DNA of 64,000 nucleotides. Source: Noviluteimonas gilva (GTDB lineage: Bacteria > Pseudomonadota > Gammaproteobacteria > Xanthomonadales > Xanthomonadaceae). Shown in pieces: positions 59,777-64,000 of the stretch (positions are counted from its first letter, which is position 1; each line of letters begins with the position of its first letter). The notes below the pieces were generated by a model. It was not told the DNA's origin. It worked only from the letters and a program-made list of their open reading frames with translations, and did no database searches. A program made the position numbers and the translations under genes. Location: NCBI RefSeq assembly GCF_009740395.1, contig NZ_WOXT01000005.1, positions 186,001 through 250,000 on the forward strand, read 5' to 3'.

Positions 59777-60157
59777 ATGGCGAAGAAGAAAGCCGCATCG
59801 AAGAAGGCCGCTCCGAAGTCCGCTGCCAAGTCGGCCGCGCCGAAGCCGATCAAGGAAGCGCTGGGCAAGTCGGGTCTGGTTGCGCACATTTCCGAACAGA
59901 CGGGCGTCGCGCCGCGCGACGTGCGCGCCGTGATGTCGTCGCTGGAAGGCGCCGTGCACGGTTCGGTCAGCAAGAAGGGCGCGGGTGCGTTCACCCTGCC
60001 GGGCCTGCTGAAGATCACCGTCGTCAACGTTCCGGCCAAGCCGAAGCGCAAGGGCATCAACCCGTTCACCAAGGAAGAGCAGTGGTTCGCCGCCAAGCCG
60101 GCCACCGTCAAGGTGAAGGTGCGCCCGCTGAAGAAGCTCAAGGACGCGGCCGCCTGA
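59777..60157 (+). CDS. HU-family DNA-binding protein with Lys/Ala-rich N-terminal tail
   Basis: The 126-residue protein starts with about 23 residues rich in Lys, Ala and Pro, like a histone H1 tail, then an HU/IHF domain with LVAHISEQTGVAPRDVRAVM and GAGAFTLPGLLKITV. The usual HU DNA-arm proline motif is replaced by AKPKRKGINPFTKEE. It should bind DNA and shape the nucleoid. The start at 59777 has a weak AGG upstream. A terminator follows. Confidence 0.9.
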   Translation: MAKKKAASKKAAPKSAAKSAAPKPIKEALGKSGLVAHISEQTGVAPRDVRAVMSSLEGAVHGSVSKKGAGAFTLPGLLKITVVNVPAKPKRKGINPFTKEEQWFAAKPATVKVKVRPLKKLKDAAA

Positions 60158-60183
60158 GGCGCCTGACCAAGGCTTCATGAAAG

Positions 60184-60211
60184 ACGCCCGGCTTGTCCGG
60201 GCGTTTTTTTT
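60184..60211 (+). terminator. Terminator after the HU-like gene
   Basis: An 8-bp stem ACGCCCGG / CCGGGCGT with a 5-nt loop is followed by seven further T after the stem. It lies 27 nt past the stop. Confidence 0.92.
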
Positions 60212-60285
60212 GCCTGGCGGCGGTGGGTCGACGATTCACGTGCGGTGGCGCACGCTGCGCGCATCGCTCGATGGAGAACCGCCGG

Positions 60286-60846
60286 ATGCGCCGCCCCGCC
60301 CTCGCCTTCGCTTTGTTTGCCGCCACCTTCGCCGCCGCGCTGACGGCCTGTACGACGATCAGTGCCCTGGTGGGCAACCAGGTCTCGTTTACCGAACCAC
60401 AGTTGCAGCGCTACCTGGATCGGCAATTCCCGCGCGACTACGAGAAGCTCGGCGGCCTGGTCACGCTGCGCGTGATGCACCCGCGGCTGACGATCCCGCA
60501 GAACAGCAATCGCCTGCAGATGGATTTCGACGTCGGCTTCGGCGGGCTCGGGATGAATACCGAAACGACAGCCGGGCACTTCGCGCTGCAAAGCGGGTTG
60601 CGATTCGATCCGTCGACGCGCGGCCTGCACCTGGTGAACCCGGAACTGATCGACGTCGACGTCCCGGCGCTCGGCGGCGCCATGACCGCGCCGGCCCGCA
60701 GCGCGATCAACACCTGGCTCGTGGACTACGCAAAGCAGGAACCGGTCTACCGTCTCGACGATAATGCGTGGGGGACGCTGGCCGGGCGCCGCATCGGGGA
60801 AACCACGATCGGCGACGGCAAGATCGTCCTGCACCTCGACCAATAG
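60286..60846 (+). CDS. DUF1439 lipoprotein (YceB-like)
   Basis: The 186-residue protein has a lipobox ending at Cys22 (LTAC) and the DUF1439 fold with VSFTEPQLQRYLDRQFP and repeated amphipathic strands ending VLHLD. E. coli YceB is of this family, of unknown function. GGAG lies 9 nt upstream of the ATG at 60286, favouring it over the Met five codons earlier. The next lipoprotein gene starts 14 nt on, on the same strand. Confidence 0.85.
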   Translation: MRRPALAFALFAATFAAALTACTTISALVGNQVSFTEPQLQRYLDRQFPRDYEKLGGLVTLRVMHPRLTIPQNSNRLQMDFDVGFGGLGMNTETTAGHFALQSGLRFDPSTRGLHLVNPELIDVDVPALGGAMTAPARSAINTWLVDYAKQEPVYRLDDNAWGTLAGRRIGETTIGDGKIVLHLDQ

Positions 60847-60860
60847 CCTTCGGACCTTCC

Positions 60861-61523
60861 ATGCCGCGCGTTAGCCTGATGTCGTTGTCGCTCCTCGCCG
60901 CCTTGTCGATCGCGGCGTGCAGCAAGGAGCCTGAAGGCGTCGCGCGCCGCCCCGACGGTAGCGCAATGGATCCCTTGCCCACGCCCGAAGGCGCGCGTGG
61001 TTCCGTCACCGGCATGCCGACCACGCCCGGCCCGGGGCAGCCCGACGACAACGCGAGCATCGCGGCGGAAGAGGACATCGCGATCGACGAGTCGGACCTC
61101 GCGGAAAACGACGACACCGCGAGCGAAGAGGGCGCCGCGACCGACGCCGAGCCCACGTCCGACGACGCCGTGCAGGCGATCCAGCAGTACTACGACGCGA
61201 TCCGTTCGAAGAATTACCCCAGCGCCTACGCGTTGTGGAGCGACGGCGGCCGCGCGAGCGGGCAGACGCCGGAGCAGTTCGCCGCGGGCTTCGCCGATAC
61301 GACCGATGTCCTGGTGACGCTCGATGCGCCCGCGCGCCTGGAAGGCGCGATGGGATCGCGCTACATCGAAGTGCCGGTTTCGGTGGAAGCCACCGCGCGC
61401 GATGGCAAGGTGCGCCGCTTCGTCGGTGCGTACACGCTGCGCCGTTCGGTGGTCGATGGCGCCACGCCCGACCAGCGTGCGTGGCGCATTTCTTCGGCGG
61501 ACCTGCGCGAACTCGCGCAGTAA
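60861..61523 (+). CDS. Lipoprotein with acidic linker, unknown function
   Basis: The 220-residue protein has a lipobox ending at Cys20 (IAAC), a disordered Asp/Glu-rich linker (about 65-105) and a C-terminal NTF2-like domain starting AVQAIQQYYDAIRSKNYPSAYALWSD. NTF2-like folds often bind small ligands; I cannot name one here. It follows the DUF1439 gene closely and ends 3 nt before the convergent outer-membrane gene. Confidence 0.75.
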   Translation: MPRVSLMSLSLLAALSIAACSKEPEGVARRPDGSAMDPLPTPEGARGSVTGMPTTPGPGQPDDNASIAAEEDIAIDESDLAENDDTASEEGAATDAEPTSDDAVQAIQQYYDAIRSKNYPSAYALWSDGGRASGQTPEQFAAGFADTTDVLVTLDAPARLEGAMGSRYIEVPVSVEATARDGKVRRFVGAYTLRRSVVDGATPDQRAWRISSADLRELAQ

Positions 61524-61526
61524 CCC

Positions 61527-63809
61527 TTACAGCTCGAAGCGGTAGCTGAGCTTCACGACCAGCTGCTCGTCGTCGCGCAGCGAGAACGCGTCGGTGAGCG
61601 CGTCCTGCGAACGCTGCGAGTATTCGTTGAACAGATCGCCGCCGCGCCCGTAGACGACGTAGAAATACGACAGCGGCTTGAACTCCCAGCGATAGCGCAC
61701 CTGGAAGCCCAGGTTGCTCAGGCTGAAATCCTGGACGGGATCATCGGTCGGGACCGGCGTGCCGTCGGCCGACGCGCGATACGCCTGGCGCAGATCCGCA
61801 TCCAGTCCGAGGGCCTGCATCTTGACGCGGATCTCGTGCTGGTTGCCGATGTTCCAGTTCACGCCGAAGTCGAGCTGCTGCGCGTGCTCGTCGAACGAGC
61901 CCACGAGATTCTCGCCCTGCCAGACCACCCACTGCGGCGTGCTCTCGGCGAACAGGATCGTGTACACGCTGAAGGAATCGTTGATGTAGTACGTCGGCTG
62001 GAATTGCGTATTCCACCCGACGCGACGCTCGTTGGATTCGTCGCCGATGCCGTAGTTGCTCAGGCCGAAGTTGCCGTAGAACTCCCAGTCGCCCTTGCGC
62101 GGACGCGAGCGTTCGATGAACGCGTTGAAGTTCGGCGGGATGCGCAGGATGCCGTTGCCGCGCAGCACGCGGTCGTCGTAGCCGAAGCTGTTGACGTTGA
62201 TCTGCTGGTAGCCGCTGCCGCCGTTCTTGAACTGGTCCTGGCGGCTGAGGCGGAACTGCTCCGACAGGTTCAGGCCATGGTCGTTGTACGTCGCGCTGAC
62301 GCGGCCGCGCCAATCCTTCGAGGAGTAGCGCGAGTCCTTCGGCAGGTCGGTGATGCGCTTCTTGACCTCGTAGTGCAGGTAATTGAGGTTCGGGCGCGAG
62401 AGGAAGCCGAAGTCGTTGATCTGCAAATCGCCGCTGAAGTGCATGCCGAGCAGCTGCTGGCGCCAGCCGTGGTCCATCTCGTAATCGATGATGGTGGTGA
62501 AGCCGTCGCCCTTGCCTGCGCGGCCGAGGTCGCGGCTGCCGAGCGCGCCTTCGTCGATGTCGCTGAAGATCAGGCGGTTCTGGATGTTCCACTTCTGGTT
62601 CGGGCGCCAGTTCTGGTCGAAGCCGACCACCGTCGCCGTGCGGTCGTAATACGGGCGGTCGACCTGCGTGACCATCATGCCGACGTTCTGCTTGGCGAAG
62701 TCGTGCGACAGGCGCAACGCGGAGAACGTGCGGCCCGCTTCATCGGCTTCGTCGGCGATGAGCACGCCGTACTTGGTCGCGCCGAAGCTGCCGTTGGCCT
62801 TCACCGCGGCGGTGATGTCGCCCGCGCCGCTGCCGTCGTCGGCGTTGCCGCCCACGCGGCGCGTGTAGACGAGCTGGCTGAAGTCCGACGGCGTGGTGAA
62901 TTCGAACGGGCCCTGGTTCTCGGTGAAGAACGGGCGCTTGTCGCTGAAGAAGGTTTCGTTCGCGCCGAAGTTGACGACGATGTCGTCGCTCTCGACCTGG
63001 CCGAAGTCGGGGTTGAGCGTCGCGGTCAGTTGGAACTGGCCGTTGGGCTTCCAGAAGATGTCGGCGCCCGCGTCGAAGTTGTTGTCCTTCGCAATGTTGT
63101 CGTACAGCCCCGACACATACGGCGTGATCGCGATCAGCGCCTGGTTGTAGACGGGCAACTCGATCGGCGTGAAGTCCGACAAGAAGCGCGGGCGCTCGAA
63201 ACTCGCCGCCGGCCACGCACTGCGTTCGCCGGTGCTGCCGATCACGCGATCCAGGTAGATCCGGAACGTGCGCTTGCCGTCCTTGCCCTTGGCCATCGGC
63301 GCGATGTACCAGGGGATCAGCATTTCGCTGTACCAACCGGTCTCGTCTTCGCTCGCGGCGTGTTGCCAGTTGCCGTCCCAGTCGGTCGAGAAGCGGTTCT
63401 CGTTGGTGATGACCGCATCGTTGATGCCGTCGGTCGAGGTCACCATGAAGTTGTAGCCGGTGCGACCGTCGCCGTCGAAGTCGATCATGAGGTTGTTGCG
63501 GTCGACCTGCGCCTGCTCGTCGCGGCGGATCTTCTGGCGGTTGCGCGGGATGGACGCCGGCTGCACGTTGCGGAAACCGATCGCCAGGCCTTCGGGCGTG
63601 GCGAGCACCCACGCTTCGGTCACCTGCGAACCGGGCGCGCCGGTGAGCGGTTGGGTGATGCGGAAGTCGGTGATGTGTTGCGCACCTTGCCACTCGGCCG
63701 GATCGATCTTGCCGTCGACCGTGATGGCCAAGGCCTGTCCCGAGAGCGCGAGCAGGATTGCGGCGGTCAGCGTTGCGGCGGGCAAGCGGCTGCGCATGGG
63801 GAGGGACAT
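61527..63809 (-). CDS. Outer membrane beta-barrel protein with N-terminal CBM9-like domain (DUF5916 type)
   Basis: The protein (about 760 aa) has a signal peptide (to about residue 28), a CBM9-like sandwich domain starting TVDGKIDPAEWQGA, and a C-terminal barrel of many strands ending in KLSYRFEL. These features fit the DUF5916/carbohydrate-binding family 9-like proteins of Xanthomonadaceae and Bacteroidetes. The ligand is unknown. The start is either 63809 or 63797; no good ribosome site decides. The 112 bp upstream (63810-63921) hold no gene. Confidence 0.82.
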   Translation of the reverse strand: MSLPMRSRLPAATLTAAILLALSGQALAITVDGKIDPAEWQGAQHITDFRITQPLTGAPGSQVTEAWVLATPEGLAIGFRNVQPASIPRNRQKIRRDEQAQVDRNNLMIDFDGDGRTGYNFMVTSTDGINDAVITNENRFSTDWDGNWQHAASEDETGWYSEMLIPWYIAPMAKGKDGKRTFRIYLDRVIGSTGERSAWPAASFERPRFLSDFTPIELPVYNQALIAITPYVSGLYDNIAKDNNFDAGADIFWKPNGQFQLTATLNPDFGQVESDDIVVNFGANETFFSDKRPFFTENQGPFEFTTPSDFSQLVYTRRVGGNADDGSGAGDITAAVKANGSFGATKYGVLIADEADEAGRTFSALRLSHDFAKQNVGMMVTQVDRPYYDRTATVVGFDQNWRPNQKWNIQNRLIFSDIDEGALGSRDLGRAGKGDGFTTIIDYEMDHGWRQQLLGMHFSGDLQINDFGFLSRPNLNYLHYEVKKRITDLPKDSRYSSKDWRGRVSATYNDHGLNLSEQFRLSRQDQFKNGGSGYQQINVNSFGYDDRVLRGNGILRIPPNFNAFIERSRPRKGDWEFYGNFGLSNYGIGDESNERRVGWNTQFQPTYYINDSFSVYTILFAESTPQWVVWQGENLVGSFDEHAQQLDFGVNWNIGNQHEIRVKMQALGLDADLRQAYRASADGTPVPTDDPVQDFSLSNLGFQVRYRWEFKPLSYFYVVYGRGGDLFNEYSQRSQDALTDAFSLRDDEQLVVKLSYRFEL

Positions 63810-63921
63810 CCGAGTCGTGGAAGATGCGCGCAGGCTATTCACGCGGGACGCGCGCGCCGCGTCCCGAGAGTCATGCAAACCTTTTCCCTACTCCGGGCAT
63901 CGTGCCCTTTGGGGTGGTGGC

Positions 63922-64000
63922 TCAGCGCTTGGGCTTGAGCATCGTCCCCGTGCACTTCTTCGACCCGCAATGGCAGGCCCAGATCTTCTTCAGGCGGGCC
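63922..64000 (-). CDS. 3' end of a SET-domain protein (partial)
   Basis: The last 25 codons before a TGA read KIWACHCGSKKCTGTMLKP-like, the Cys-rich post-SET tail (CxCGSxxC) of SET-domain protein-lysine methyltransferases. The 5' part lies beyond the right edge. The identification rests on this short tail only. Confidence 0.6.
   Translation of the reverse strand, partial: ARLKKIWACHCGSKKCTGTMLKPKR

Overview
The window is a chromosomal segment of a high-GC gammaproteobacterium of the family Xanthomonadaceae, most likely Lysobacter or a close relative. The grounds are the adjacent murD2-murL pair (L-Glu ligase plus glutamyl epimerase) instead of ordinary D-Glu chemistry, the fused aspartate kinase/diaminopimelate decarboxylase, the large Oar-like TonB receptor, and the overall gene content. 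The genus is inference. I see no rRNA, tRNA, CRISPR, insertion sequence or prophage. Almost everything is dense housekeeping and envelope sequence with many ATGA/GTGA start-stop overlaps.

Layout. 1-2635: minor type IV pilins (PilX-like, PilW-like, FimT-like, reading left) divergent from a pilE-like major/minor pilin. 2636-7401: PpnN nucleotide nucleosidase and a large Oar-type TonB-dependent receptor. 7649-9984: marC, an SDR with a degenerate active site, and grxD, divergent from sodB. 10004-12859: purE-purK, then UPF0434-nadC. 12867-18070: a tail-anchored FHA protein, DUF3301, sspA-sspB and the cytochrome bc1 operon petABC. 18229-27150: a lytic transglycosylase, then miaB...phoH-ybeY-corC, split by an inserted left-reading TetR-HlyD-ABC ATPase-permease cassette whose ATPase has a one-base frameshift in the Walker B region. 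27137-31584: DUF4105, corA, cstA-ybdD. 31705-38817: a secreted SdrD-B-like protein, a 62-aa DRR-repeat protein, and a peptide-utilisation set (S9 peptidase, OPT and POT transporters). 38810-42223: rfbBACD for dTDP-L-rhamnose. 42344-44350: ssb, an orphan NarL-type regulator and a PilZ protein. 44503-47604: gcvP under a tandem glycine riboswitch. 47733-49586: octaprenyl-type diphosphate synthase and a secreted dienelactone hydrolase-like protein. 49653-54995: lysAC-murL-murD2 operon. 55083-61523: PhzF-like, a glycine-zipper protein, OsmC, an EF-G paralogue, an HU-like protein with a Lys/Ala tail, and two lipoproteins. 61527-64000: a DUF5916-type outer membrane protein and the 3' end of a SET-domain protein.

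Most notable points: the alternative peptidoglycan D-glutamate route in one operon with the lysine-branch fusion; the glycine riboswitch with a plausible start-codon-proximal expression platform; the pump cassette that breaks the miaB-phoH neighbourhood and carries a frameshifted ATPase; the SDR pseudo-enzyme candidate; and a PilX-like pilin with calcium-loop motifs.
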